Source: DASUPK01 sp963695675 (lineage in GTDB: Bacteria > Actinomycetota > Thermoleophilia > Solirubrobacterales > 70-9). From it: 64,000 nt of DNA. The notes under the pieces were generated by a model. That model was not told the DNA's origin. It searched no databases and was given only the letters and a program-made list of their open reading frames with translations. The position numbers were made by a program, and so were the translations under genes. Shown here in pieces: positions 14,663-23,398 of this stretch (position 1 is the stretch's first letter; the number at the start of each line of letters is the position of its first letter). The DNA lies in NCBI GenBank assembly GCA_963695675.1, contig CAVOGY010000005.1, forward strand, positions 310,001 to 374,000. Direction: 5' to 3'.

Positions 14663-17623
14663 ATGGCCGTCAAGCTCATCGTCGGACCCCCCAACTCGGG
14701 GCGAACGGGCGCCACACTCGACGGGTTCAGCGCGGCGGTGGCCCGCGACCCGGTCCTGGTGGTCCCCACCGTGGACGACGTGGAGCGCTTCGAGGAGGAG
14801 CTCACGCGCGACGGCGACGTCGTGATCGGAGCGACTGTAGGCACGTTCGACCAGCTCTTCGCGCTGGTCGCACGGGCGACCGACGCGCCGGCGGGCCCCG
14901 CGCTCAGCCGTACCCAACGTCTTCGGCTCGCGCGGGAGGCCGCCTCCCGGGCGGAGCTCAGGATCCTCGCTACCTCGTCGCGGAGGCCCGGGTTCCCGGC
15001 GGCGCTCGAGGAGCTCGTCTCCGAGCTGCAGTCCGCACTGGTCGATCCGCTGGCGCTTCGCGAGCGGGCGGCGGAGGCGGGGCCCTATGAGCTCGAGATC
15101 GCCTCGCTGTACGAGTCCTACCTGCAGGTCCGCGACGACCTCGGACTCCACGACGACCATTCCCTCGCCGCAGCGGCAACCACAGCGTTGCGCGAGCGTC
15201 CCGACGCATGGGGAGCGCGACCAGTCTTCGTCTACGGCTTCGACGACTTGACGCGGGAGCAGCTGGAGCTGGTCAGGGAACTCTCGGCGAACACGGATCT
15301 GACCGTCGCCCTGCCATGGGAGGACCGTGAGTCCCTCACCCTCGCTCGTGGGGCCCTATTCGCGGAGCTCAGGGACTTCGACGGGGTCTCGATCGAGCGC
15401 CTGGCGGCCGAGCCTCGGTTCACGAGGAGCACCACGCTTTTCGAGATAGAGCGCCGCTTCGGCGAGACCGAGGGCGGCGAGCCGATCGAGAACGACGGCG
15501 GTGTCGCGCTGCTGGCGTCGGCGGGAGAGCTGGCGGAGGTGGAGGCCGTGGGCGCGGAGGTGGCGCGGCTGCTCCACGACGGCGTCCGCGCGGGAGAGAT
15601 CGCGATCGTGCTCCGCGATCCCCGCTCTGCCGGGCCGCTCTACCGAAGGGTGTTGACGCGCTTCGACATCCCGGTCGCGGTCCAGGCCGATCTGGCCGCC
15701 ACCCGGACCGCCACCGGCGCGGGGCTGATCGCGCTGCTTCGGGCGGCGGCCGGCGGCGGTGGCGCATCCGACCTGCTCGCCTACCTGCGCACCCCCGGCG
15801 TCGCGTCCCCATCGAAGGTGGACTGGTTCGAGCGCAGGCTGCTGCGTGGCCGCATGCGGACGACGGACGAGGCGCTGGCGGTCTGGCGGCCCGACGCCGA
15901 CAACGGTGACGGCGACGGGGGCCTCCGGGAAGTCACGAAGCTGCGCGAAGCCGGGTCGGGGCCGGCGCTGCTGCGCGAGGCGGGCAAGCAGGCTCGCTGG
16001 ATCGCGGAGTCGGCTGTGCGCCGCGCGGGGGAGGTGGCGGAGGAGGACAGGGCTCTCGAGCTCCGGGTGGGTGCCGAGATCGAGCGAGCACTCACCGACC
16101 TCGCGGAGCTCGGTCTCCCCCATTCCCCTCGTGACGTGATCGCCGCCGTCACCGATCTCGACGTGCCGATGTGGCGCGGTCCGACCGAGGGCAGGGTCCG
16201 CGTGATCAGCCCCTACCGCGCCCGCGCGCGCCGGGTGGCCCACATGTTCGTCTGCTCCATGCAGGACGGCGACTTCCCGCGGCGTGACACCGGCGGGCCG
16301 CTGCTCTCGGACGACGCTCGCCGGGCGCTGGGCCTGCCCGAAAGGAAGAAAGCCGAGGTCGAGGACCGGTACCTGTTCTCGGCCTGCCTCTCGCGACCGA
16401 AGCAGCGCCTCTGGCTCTCCTGGCGAAGCGCGGACGACGAGGGCGGAGCGACCTCGCGCTCGCCCTATGTCGACGAGGTCCGGGACCTGCTCGCCCCCGA
16501 GCTGCCGGAAGGGCTCGAGGAGCGCGACGAGGCGATCGTCGCGGAGGCGGGCGGCCGCGGCCTCGCCGAATCCACTTTCGACGTCGGCTCGGCGCCCAGC
16601 GAGCGGGAGCTCGAGAGGGCGAAGGCCGCCATAGGGCCGAGGACCGAAAACGGCAGGCTCCGACCGGGCCCACTTCAGCTCGAGCCGGTGCTGGCGCGGA
16701 TGCGGGAGATCGAGCTGTTCGGACCCTCGACCCTCGAGGAATACGCGCTCTGTCCCTACCGCTGGTTCATCGGCCACGAGCTGAGGCCGCAGCGGATCGG
16801 ACCCGAGGACGAGCCGCTGACCAGTGGCTCGATCGCCCACAAGGTCCTTGAGGCCCTCTATGACGGGCCGCCCGGGCCCGAGCCACGCCCCACGCCGGAG
16901 TCCCTCGATGTCTGGAACCGCCGGGCCCGCGAGCTGATCTCTGAGGTCGGAGCCGAGCGCCTGCCCCGCGAGCGGGCCGACACCGCTGCCGCGCTCCGCC
17001 GGGTCGAGGGCCTGGTCCTGGCGTTCCTCGCCGACGAGGCCGTCACGGCCACCTCCTTTGCGCCCTCCCACACCGAGGCCGCCTTCGGCTTCGACGATTC
17101 CGAGAAGGGACCCCTGCAGCTGGCCGGCGGGGGCGTCCACGGACAGATCGACCGTATCGACCTGGGGCCGGGCGGCGAGGCCCTCGTCCAGGACTACAAG
17201 TCCGGCGGCAAGGTCGAGGGCGGCGCCGGGATGCTCGAGAAGCGGGGCAAGCTCCAGCTGCAGCTCTACATGCTCGCCGCCCGGGAGCTGTGGGGGCATG
17301 AACTCGCGGGGGGCCTCTATCGGCCCCTCGGCGGCACCGGCGACCGAACCCCGAAGGGCCTGCTGCGGAAGGAGCTTGCCGAGGCGCTGGCGGGCCTCGA
17401 CCCCCGCCCAAACGACCATCTGGACGACGAGGGGTTCGAGGCGGCACTCGATGAGGCCAGAAGGAAGGTCGAGGACATCATCGCATCGGTCCACGCGGGG
17501 AAGGTGATCCGTGATCCGCTCGGTGGCAGCTGCCCCGACTGGTGCAGCTTCCAGCCGATCTGCCGCCGCGAGCGGGGGCTGCCGGAGGAGGAGCCCTGGT
17601 CGGAGGAGGGCGAGGAGGAATGA
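14663..17623 (+). CDS. AddB-like PD-(D/E)XK nuclease/helicase subunit
   Basis: 986 aa. The N-terminus has a P-loop-like GPPNSGRT (~8-15) followed by UvrD-like helicase fold remnants (VYGFDDLTREQLELVREL, RVISPYRARARRV, LWLSWRSADDEGG). The C-terminus carries a PD-(D/E)XK nuclease: GQIDRID and QDYKSGGK (~840). Cys residues bracketing it, CPYRW (~696) and CPDWCSFQPIC (~955), match the Fe-S staple of AddB-type nucleases. With the next gene it should form a heterodimer that resects DNA double-strand ends for RecA. Stop and next start overlap (ATGA), predicting coupled translation. Confidence 0.85.
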   Translation: MAVKLIVGPPNSGRTGATLDGFSAAVARDPVLVVPTVDDVERFEEELTRDGDVVIGATVGTFDQLFALVARATDAPAGPALSRTQRLRLAREAASRAELRILATSSRRPGFPAALEELVSELQSALVDPLALRERAAEAGPYELEIASLYESYLQVRDDLGLHDDHSLAAAATTALRERPDAWGARPVFVYGFDDLTREQLELVRELSANTDLTVALPWEDRESLTLARGALFAELRDFDGVSIERLAAEPRFTRSTTLFEIERRFGETEGGEPIENDGGVALLASAGELAEVEAVGAEVARLLHDGVRAGEIAIVLRDPRSAGPLYRRVLTRFDIPVAVQADLAATRTATGAGLIALLRAAAGGGGASDLLAYLRTPGVASPSKVDWFERRLLRGRMRTTDEALAVWRPDADNGDGDGGLREVTKLREAGSGPALLREAGKQARWIAESAVRRAGEVAEEDRALELRVGAEIERALTDLAELGLPHSPRDVIAAVTDLDVPMWRGPTEGRVRVISPYRARARRVAHMFVCSMQDGDFPRRDTGGPLLSDDARRALGLPERKKAEVEDRYLFSACLSRPKQRLWLSWRSADDEGGATSRSPYVDEVRDLLAPELPEGLEERDEAIVAEAGGRGLAESTFDVGSAPSERELERAKAAIGPRTENGRLRPGPLQLEPVLARMREIELFGPSTLEEYALCPYRWFIGHELRPQRIGPEDEPLTSGSIAHKVLEALYDGPPGPEPRPTPESLDVWNRRARELISEVGAERLPRERADTAAALRRVEGLVLAFLADEAVTATSFAPSHTEAAFGFDDSEKGPLQLAGGGVHGQIDRIDLGPGGEALVQDYKSGGKVEGGAGMLEKRGKLQLQLYMLAARELWGHELAGGLYRPLGGTGDRTPKGLLRKELAEALAGLDPRPNDHLDDEGFEAALDEARRKVEDIIASVHAGKVIRDPLGGSCPDWCSFQPICRRERGLPEEEPWSEEGEEE

Positions 17624-20600
17624 GCACCGAGAGGACCGACCAGCAGGTCGCCGCGGTGGAGAGCCGGGAGCGCGACATCTTCCTGCGCGCGGGCGCCGGT
17701 ACGGGCAAGACCAGCGTGCTCGTCGACCGCTTCTGCGCGGCGGCGCTCGACCCCGAGGGCGGCGTCGAACGCATCCTCGCCTTCACCTTCACCGAGCGCG
17801 CAGCCGACCAGCTCCGGCGCAGGATCCGGGATGAGCTCTCCGCCCGCATGCGCAAGGCCGAGGGCGAGCGGCTCGAGGCCTTGCGAGATGCCCTCGAGGC
17901 AACCGACCGGGCCTGGATCTCGACTATCCACGGGTTCTGCCGCCGGCTGCTCGCCTCCCACCCCGCCGCGGCGGGCATCGATCCCCACTTTCGCGTGGTG
18001 GACGAGGCGGAGGCCGAGCGGCTCGCCGCGCGGGCCTTCGACTCGGCGCTGGAGAAGATGATCGAATCGGGCGAGCCCGAGGCGCTCGAACTCGCCGCGG
18101 CCAACCGTCGCCGGACGCTCCTCGAGATGACGCGCGGCGCCTATGACGAGCTCCGCAGCCACGGCGAACCGCGGCCCACCCTGCCCCAGCTCGCGCCCCC
18201 GGACACAGGCGCGGCGATGGCGGCGTTGATCGAGGCCGCCCGCGAGGCCCATGCCGAGTGCGAGGAGGCGGGCGGCAAGGCGGTGTCGAGCCGCGAGCGG
18301 ATCGTCACCGCGATGCAGCTCGATCCGGCCCTGCCTCCCGACGATGAGCTGCTCGAGTCCCTCCGCGACTTGGAGGTCACCTCGACGGCCAGGGCGTTCA
18401 AGGGCGAGGCCTGCGAGCGCTACACGAAGGCGCTCAAGCGTGCCCGGGCGGCGGTCGCCGCCCACGTCCTCGGGCCCGCCTACGAGCAGCTCCGAGAGCT
18501 GGTCGCCCGGTTCGGGGCGGGCTACGAAGAGCTCAAGGAGGATCGCTCGGCCCTCGACTTCGAGGACCTCCAGCTGAAGACGGTCGAGCTGTTGAGCACA
18601 TCCGACGCCCTGCGGGACCGCTACCGGGAGCAGTTCGACCACCTGATGGTCGACGAGTTCCAGGACACGAACGGACTGCAGCTGCGGCTGATCGAGCAGC
18701 TGCGCGGGCCCGGGACGCGCCTCTTCCTGGTCGGCGACGAGTTCCAGTCGATCTACGGCTTCCGGCACGCGGACGTCGAGGTCTATCGCCGCCAGCACCG
18801 CCGTTTCACCGAGGGAGATGAGCCGAACGGAGAGGCGCTGCCGCTGACCGGCAACTTCCGGGCGGCGCCGGGGCTCGTCGCGGCAACCAACGCGCTCGGC
18901 CGAGGGCTGCTCGACGGCTTCGAGCCTCTGACCGCGTTCGTGGAGGAGCCGGCGGCGGGCGATTCACCCGTCGAGCTGCTCCTCACCGTCGACGATCGGA
19001 AGGCCTGGGAGGCCGAGGAGACCGGGCTGCCCCGCCTCGCAGACGATCCGAGCTCGGGGTCGAAGGTGGCGGAGGCGCGCCGTCTTGCCGGGCGCCTGCG
19101 TCAGCTCGTGGACGAAGAGACGGTGGACCCCTCGGAGATCGTCGTCCTGATGCGCGCTTTCACTCACGTGGCGGCGGTGGAGCGAGCCCTCAAGGACGCC
19201 GGGCTCGATCCCTACGTCGTCGGCGGGCGCGGCTTCTGGTCGCAGCAGCAGATCGACGACCTGCGCTGCCTGCTGGCCGTGATCGCGAACCCGCTCGACG
19301 ACGAGGCCCTCTTCGGGGCGCTCGCCTCACCCGTCTGCGCCGTACTGCCCGACACCCTCTGGCTGCTGCGGCGGGCGGCAACCCGCCGCGACGAGGAGGA
19401 TCGCGAGCGCCTCGATCACATCTGGCCGCTCGTCCGCGACCTGGTCGAGACCGGCGCTCCGACACGCGGCGACGCGGAGGCCGCCGCCCTGATCCCGCCC
19501 GAGGAGCTCGAGCGCCTCCGCCGGTTCGCGACGGTGCTCACCGATCTGCGCAAGCGCTCGACCGAGGGCGGGCTGGAGACATTGATCGAGCGCGCCACAT
19601 CGGACTTCGACTACGACCTCGCGACGTTGAGCCGAACGGACGGGAAGGCCCGCTGGGCGAACGCGCGCAAGCTGATGCGCCTGGCTCGCGAGTTCGAGGC
19701 GAGCGAGGGGCCGGACCTGGGCGCCTTCCTCGAATACCTCGACTCGCGGGCGGCAAGCCGCGACCGCGAGGCGGAGGCGGCGACTCGCGCCGAGGGCCAC
19801 GCGGGCGTCCGGGTGATGACGGTGCATGGAGCGAAGGGGCTCGAGTTCGAGGTCGTCGCGGTCGCTGATCTCGGCCGGAACCTGCAGCTCGGCTGGACGC
19901 CCCTGCGCGTACAGCCCGGGGAGGAGGGTCCCGAGGGAGGCGAGCTCGCCAGGGTCGGAGTCCAGCTCGGTCGCCTCGGCCGCCCCGCCGAGCGCCTGCA
20001 CGACTACCAGGAGCTCACCGAGCTCGCCGCCGAGCGCGACGCCGAGGAGGAGGGGCGGCTCGCCTATGTCGCCGCGACCCGTGCCAAGCGGCGGCTGCTG
20101 CTCAGCGGGACGTTCAACCCGAATGCACTGAAGAAGGAGATCGACGCCCGCAAGCCAATCGCTCTCCAGCTGATCCGCTCGCTGCTCGAGGGCGACGTAG
20201 CCGAGCGCGAGATTGCGATTGCGGCCGCGGGCGACGGGTACCCCGAGGGTCGCCTGCGCGTCAGCGTCAGCGAGCCCGGACCGGGTGTGGGCGCCGAGCT
20301 CCTCGCGGCGCGCGAGGCCGAGCCGACGGCGGAAGCGGCCACCGTCGTCGAGCCGCCCCTCGGCCGGCCCGAGGTCCCGCCGGCCCTGATCGGCGGCCTG
20401 TCCTACTCGGCCCTCTCCGCCTTCGAGAACTGCGGTTATCGCTTCTACGTCGAGCGCGTCCTGGGAATCGCCGAGCCGGAAGTCGTCTCCGTGGGTGACG
20501 AGCAGACCGCGCCCGAGGTCCGGAGGCGCTTCGGCCCGGGTCTCGCTGTCCACTCGCTGCTGGAGTGGAGCGCGCGAAACCGCTGGCGCGAGCCGAGCGA

Positions 20601-21183
20601 CGAGCGAGTCGCCGCCGCGTTGCGAGAGCAGGGACTGGAGGAGAGCGACGATGGAGCCGCCCACGTGCTCGAGCTCACGAGCGCCTTCCTCGCGTCGGAG
20701 CTGCGCCAGGAGATCGGCGGCTCGACGGCGAGCCCCGAGGTCCCCTTCGTGCTCTCGGTGGGCGAAACCCTGATCCGCGGCTCGATCGACCTGCTGGTGG
20801 AGCGCCCGGACGGCTCGGTGCTGGTCGTCGACTACAAGACCGATCGGCTCAATGGGCGCGATCCGAAGGAGATCGTCTCGCGATATTCGATCCAGCGGGA
20901 CCTCTATGCGCTCGCTGCCGCGGCCCGCGGCGATCCGGTCGAGACCGCCTACGTCTTCCTGGAGCGGCCCGAGGCGCCGGCGCGTGAGAGCTTCGGCGAG
21001 GCCGAGCTCGACGCTGCACGAGCGCGGGTCGAGGCCGTCCTGGACCGACTCGCCGCCGGACGCTTCGAAGTCACCGATCGCCCCCACCGGGCGCTCTGCG
21101 CGGACTGCCCGGCGCGGGAGAGGCTCTGCAGCTACCCGATCGAGCTAACGATGCGCGACTCGCCGGAGGCGGTGTCGGCATGA
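17620..21183 (+). CDS. AddA-like UvrD-family helicase-nuclease
   Basis: 1187 aa. SF1A helicase: Walker A AGAGTGKT (~24-31), FTFTERAADQLRRR motif Ia, ISTIHGFC, Walker B DEFQDTNG (~344), QSIYGFRHA, VMTVHGAKGLEFE (motif V) and AATRAKRRLLLSG (motif VI). C-terminal PD-(D/E)XK nuclease: LVVDYKTDRL (~1069), then CADCPARERLC (~1160), a possible second Fe-S or Zn cluster. Both subunits having nuclease domains recalls AddAB/AdnAB. Leading-strand 3'-5' helicase activity and nuclease are expected at DNA ends. Operon: addB-like, addA-like, GGCT-like. Confidence 0.9.
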   Translation: MSTERTDQQVAAVESRERDIFLRAGAGTGKTSVLVDRFCAAALDPEGGVERILAFTFTERAADQLRRRIRDELSARMRKAEGERLEALRDALEATDRAWISTIHGFCRRLLASHPAAAGIDPHFRVVDEAEAERLAARAFDSALEKMIESGEPEALELAAANRRRTLLEMTRGAYDELRSHGEPRPTLPQLAPPDTGAAMAALIEAAREAHAECEEAGGKAVSSRERIVTAMQLDPALPPDDELLESLRDLEVTSTARAFKGEACERYTKALKRARAAVAAHVLGPAYEQLRELVARFGAGYEELKEDRSALDFEDLQLKTVELLSTSDALRDRYREQFDHLMVDEFQDTNGLQLRLIEQLRGPGTRLFLVGDEFQSIYGFRHADVEVYRRQHRRFTEGDEPNGEALPLTGNFRAAPGLVAATNALGRGLLDGFEPLTAFVEEPAAGDSPVELLLTVDDRKAWEAEETGLPRLADDPSSGSKVAEARRLAGRLRQLVDEETVDPSEIVVLMRAFTHVAAVERALKDAGLDPYVVGGRGFWSQQQIDDLRCLLAVIANPLDDEALFGALASPVCAVLPDTLWLLRRAATRRDEEDRERLDHIWPLVRDLVETGAPTRGDAEAAALIPPEELERLRRFATVLTDLRKRSTEGGLETLIERATSDFDYDLATLSRTDGKARWANARKLMRLAREFEASEGPDLGAFLEYLDSRAASRDREAEAATRAEGHAGVRVMTVHGAKGLEFEVVAVADLGRNLQLGWTPLRVQPGEEGPEGGELARVGVQLGRLGRPAERLHDYQELTELAAERDAEEEGRLAYVAATRAKRRLLLSGTFNPNALKKEIDARKPIALQLIRSLLEGDVAEREIAIAAAGDGYPEGRLRVSVSEPGPGVGAELLAAREAEPTAEAATVVEPPLGRPEVPPALIGGLSYSALSAFENCGYRFYVERVLGIAEPEVVSVGDEQTAPEVRRRFGPGLAVHSLLEWSARNRWREPSDERVAAALREQGLEESDDGAAHVLELTSAFLASELRQEIGGSTASPEVPFVLSVGETLIRGSIDLLVERPDGSVLVVDYKTDRLNGRDPKEIVSRYSIQRDLYALAAAARGDPVETAYVFLERPEAPARESFGEAELDAARARVEAVLDRLAAGRFEVTDRPHRALCADCPARERLCSYPIELTMRDSPEAVSA

Positions 21184-21752
21184 AGATCGGCCTCTTCGGC
21201 TACGGCTCGCTGGTCCTCCCTGAGAGCGCCTCGATGACCCTTGGCCGCCCGGCGGGCGAGCTGCGCCCCGTCCGACTCCACGACTGGCGAAGGCGCTTCT
21301 CCCAGCGTCGCGACAACCTGACCTGCGAGAAGACCTTCGAGTGTGCCGGCGGATGGCGACCGGAGTGGATCCTCGGGCTCAACGTCGAGGAGGGCGAGGA
21401 CGGGGCGGGACCCGTCAACGGCGTGGTCATCGAGCTGACCGAGGCCGAGCTCGACCGGCTGGACATTCGCGAGATCCGCTACGACCGAGTCGACGTCACC
21501 AGGTCGGTCGAGGGCGAGGACCTGCCAGAGCGGATCGTCACCTACACGGCGAAAGCGTTCCATTTCGCGCCAGAGCCTCCGGAGGACGCGGTGATCCTCC
21601 GCAGCTACGCCGAGGCCGTGGAGAAGGGGTTCGAGGCGCTCGGGCCCGACGAGCTCGATCACTACCGGGCCACTACCCCGTACCCGGCCGAGCGGGTCGA
21701 GGCGAAACTCGTGATCGACAAGATCCCGGATGGCAATCCCAGGGCTTGGTAG
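21180..21752 (+). CDS. Gamma-glutamylcyclotransferase-like (AIG2/ChaC-like) protein
   Basis: 190 aa, ATGA overlap with the helicase gene. The family opening FGYGSLVLPESASMTLGRP is the substrate-binding YGSL loop, followed by VNGVVIELTEAELDRLDIREI, where the conserved acidic region of GGCT-fold proteins lies. The fold cleaves gamma-glutamyl amino acids to 5-oxoproline in characterised members. Its linkage to a DNA-repair pair is unexplained; it may simply share the transcript. Confidence 0.75.
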   Translation: MKIGLFGYGSLVLPESASMTLGRPAGELRPVRLHDWRRRFSQRRDNLTCEKTFECAGGWRPEWILGLNVEEGEDGAGPVNGVVIELTEAELDRLDIREIRYDRVDVTRSVEGEDLPERIVTYTAKAFHFAPEPPEDAVILRSYAEAVEKGFEALGPDELDHYRATTPYPAERVEAKLVIDKIPDGNPRAW

Positions 21753-21793
21753 GAACCGGCGCTCAGAGCGGCTGACTGGGGCGCGGTGGCAGC

Positions 21794-22147
21794 CTACGCG
21801 CGGTGCCACGCACGGGCCCACTCGCGCAGGCCGCCCATCACCGGCTCGAGTGAATGCCCCTTCATGGTGAGCTCATAGCTCACCCGCACGCGCTTCCCCG
21901 AGGAGTCCACCTCGCGCCGCACCAAGCCGGCCTGCTCGAGCTCCTTGAGCCGGCAGGAGAGCAGCCGGTCCGACATTCCGGGGACCGCGTCCTTGAGCTC
22001 GGCGAAGTGAAGCGGGCCGCTGGTGAGTGCATAGAGGATCGCCCCGGCCCAGCGGCGGCCGATCAGCTCCACGGCGCCGTGGTAGTGCGGGCACACCTGT
22101 CTTGGCTTGGCCATCCCCCGCGGGCCGGCGCCGGACTTGGATCTCAC
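21794..22147 (-). CDS. HxlR-family transcriptional regulator
   Basis: 117 aa. Winged-helix HxlR signature: CPHYHGAVELIGRRWAGAIL, then LHFAELKDAVPGMSDRLLSCRLKELEQAGLVRR and the wing VSYELTMKGHSLEPVM. A Cys at residue ~19 is the usual redox- or aldehyde-sensing position in this family. The GTG start at 22147 lies 9 nt from TAAGCT; an internal Met12 is possible. The target is unknown; no divergent partner gene is obvious apart from the GGCT-like and MarP-like genes. Confidence 0.85.
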   Translation of the reverse strand: MRSKSGAGPRGMAKPRQVCPHYHGAVELIGRRWAGAILYALTSGPLHFAELKDAVPGMSDRLLSCRLKELEQAGLVRREVDSSGKRVRVSYELTMKGHSLEPVMGGLREWARAWHRA

Positions 22148-22156
22148 CTCGCCCCA

Positions 22157-22162
22157 AGCTTA
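22157..22162 (-). promoter_or_regulatory. -10 box TAAGCT for the HxlR gene
   Basis: TAAGCT, 9 nt, GTG 22147. It overlaps ACGATCGGTAAGC, which has partial dyad symmetry (CGATCG) that could be a repressor half-site. Confidence 0.45.
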
Positions 22163-22198
22163 CCGATCGTAAGAGACCGTCAAACTGGCGTTGGGCGC

Positions 22199-23356
22199 CT
22201 ACCGCGTGCAGGGGCCCGTGCTCACCTGCCCACTCGAGTCGCCGAGGGCCCGGGCGACGGTGGCGTTCGGCACCGCGTAGCCGCCAGGCTTTCCCTGGGT
22301 GGTCGCCGCGAAGACCGTGCCCATCACCTTGCCGTCGGCGTCGACCAGAGGGCCGCCCGAGTCGCCGCTCCTGATCTCGCCGCGGAGAGCGGTCAGCTCA
22401 CGGGTGAACGGCCCCCGCCCGTAGGAGTCCTGGGTGACCACCGGACCCGTGGACCCAACCCGGGCCGGCGTGATCGTCAACGGGCCGTTCTCGGGATAGC
22501 CGAGGACCGCCCCCGGGGTCCCGCTTCGCACCTGGGTGGCGAACGAGAGCGGGGTCTTGTCGAGCCCGCTGACCCGAAGCAGTGCGAGGTCGTCCGTCGG
22601 GTCGTAGTGCACGGGCGTCGCGTCGAGCGACGAGCGGCCGGGTGGCGTCACCGTGGTGTCGGTCTCCCCGGCCACCACGTGCGCGTTCGTCACAACCAGG
22701 CCGGGCCCCGCAACCCAGCCCGATCCCTCGACCCCGAGGCCGCAGGCGGTCCCGAGGACACGGACCACACTGTTAGACGCCGCCCGGACATCGGGGTCCC
22801 GCGCGATCTTCGAGTCCGGCGCAGCGACATTGGGACTCGGCCCCTGGACCGAGAGCCGGGGATCGATCCGGTTCAGGGCGTTGATCAGATCGCTCGACGG
22901 CGGGAACGCGTTGTTCAGCGCCCGCAGGATCGCCGAGCGCTGAACCGCCTTCCGGAGCCCCTTCGCCCCCGGTGCGTTGAGCGCCACGGCGCCGAAGAGC
23001 CAGGCGAGGCCGAGCGCGAGCGCCACGAGCAGCGCGGCCCCACCGGACGACTCAGCGATCGCGACGCTGCGACGCCGCCCCGCCGCGCCGAGGAGGCGCC
23101 GGCGCAACCCGAACGCGATGCTCTCCAGCGAGACCGCGACGATCCCGCCGATCAGGAGCGCCCCGGCGAGTGCCGTCGCGGGCGCGTACGGCGAGTGGGA
23201 GCCCTCGGGCAGCAGTGCGGGCCCGAGCCGGCTGCCGAGGAAGGCGCCGATCGCGAAGCCGCCGAGGCTGAGTAGGCCTACGATCAGCCCCTGCTGGTAG
23301 CCCCAGAGCCCCATGGCCAGGGCAAAAGCGACGATCAGCCAGTCGAGGCCGGTCAA
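22199..23356 (-). CDS. MarP-like membrane serine protease (CvpA + trypsin-like)
   Basis: 385 aa, TTG start. The N-terminal CvpA-like domain has four membrane helices (~4-22, 27-45, 60-80, 100-125). The periplasmic protease domain has the triad His in TNAHVVAG, Asp in DPTDDLALL and Ser in RSGDSGGPLV. This is the architecture of mycobacterial MarP (Rv3671c), which supports acid and oxidative resistance by cleaving cell-wall hydrolase targets. Two Cys (GTACGLG and near the C-terminus GPCTR) could form a disulfide. Divergent from the PBP gene by 42 bp, so both may belong to cell-envelope maintenance. Confidence 0.85.
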   Translation of the reverse strand: MTGLDWLIVAFALAMGLWGYQQGLIVGLLSLGGFAIGAFLGSRLGPALLPEGSHSPYAPATALAGALLIGGIVAVSLESIAFGLRRRLLGAAGRRRSVAIAESSGGAALLVALALGLAWLFGAVALNAPGAKGLRKAVQRSAILRALNNAFPPSSDLINALNRIDPRLSVQGPSPNVAAPDSKIARDPDVRAASNSVVRVLGTACGLGVEGSGWVAGPGLVVTNAHVVAGETDTTVTPPGRSSLDATPVHYDPTDDLALLRVSGLDKTPLSFATQVRSGTPGAVLGYPENGPLTITPARVGSTGPVVTQDSYGRGPFTRELTALRGEIRSGDSGGPLVDADGKVMGTVFAATTQGKPGGYAVPNATVARALGDSSGQVSTGPCTR

Positions 23357-23385
23357 GGTTTCCCGAATACAAGCGTACGAGCGAC

Positions 23386-23391
23386 TACCTT
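23386..23391 (+). promoter_or_regulatory. Leaderless -10 box TACCTT for the PBP gene
   Basis: TACCTT, exactly 7 nt, GTG 23399. Confidence 0.65.
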
Positions 23392-23398
23392 TGCCCGC

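Noticed and set aside
15356..17494. 712-codon minus-strand ORF inside the AddB-like gene
   Set aside because: Antisense shadow with low-complexity Arg/Gly/Leu composition; the plus strand carries nuclease and Fe-S motifs.
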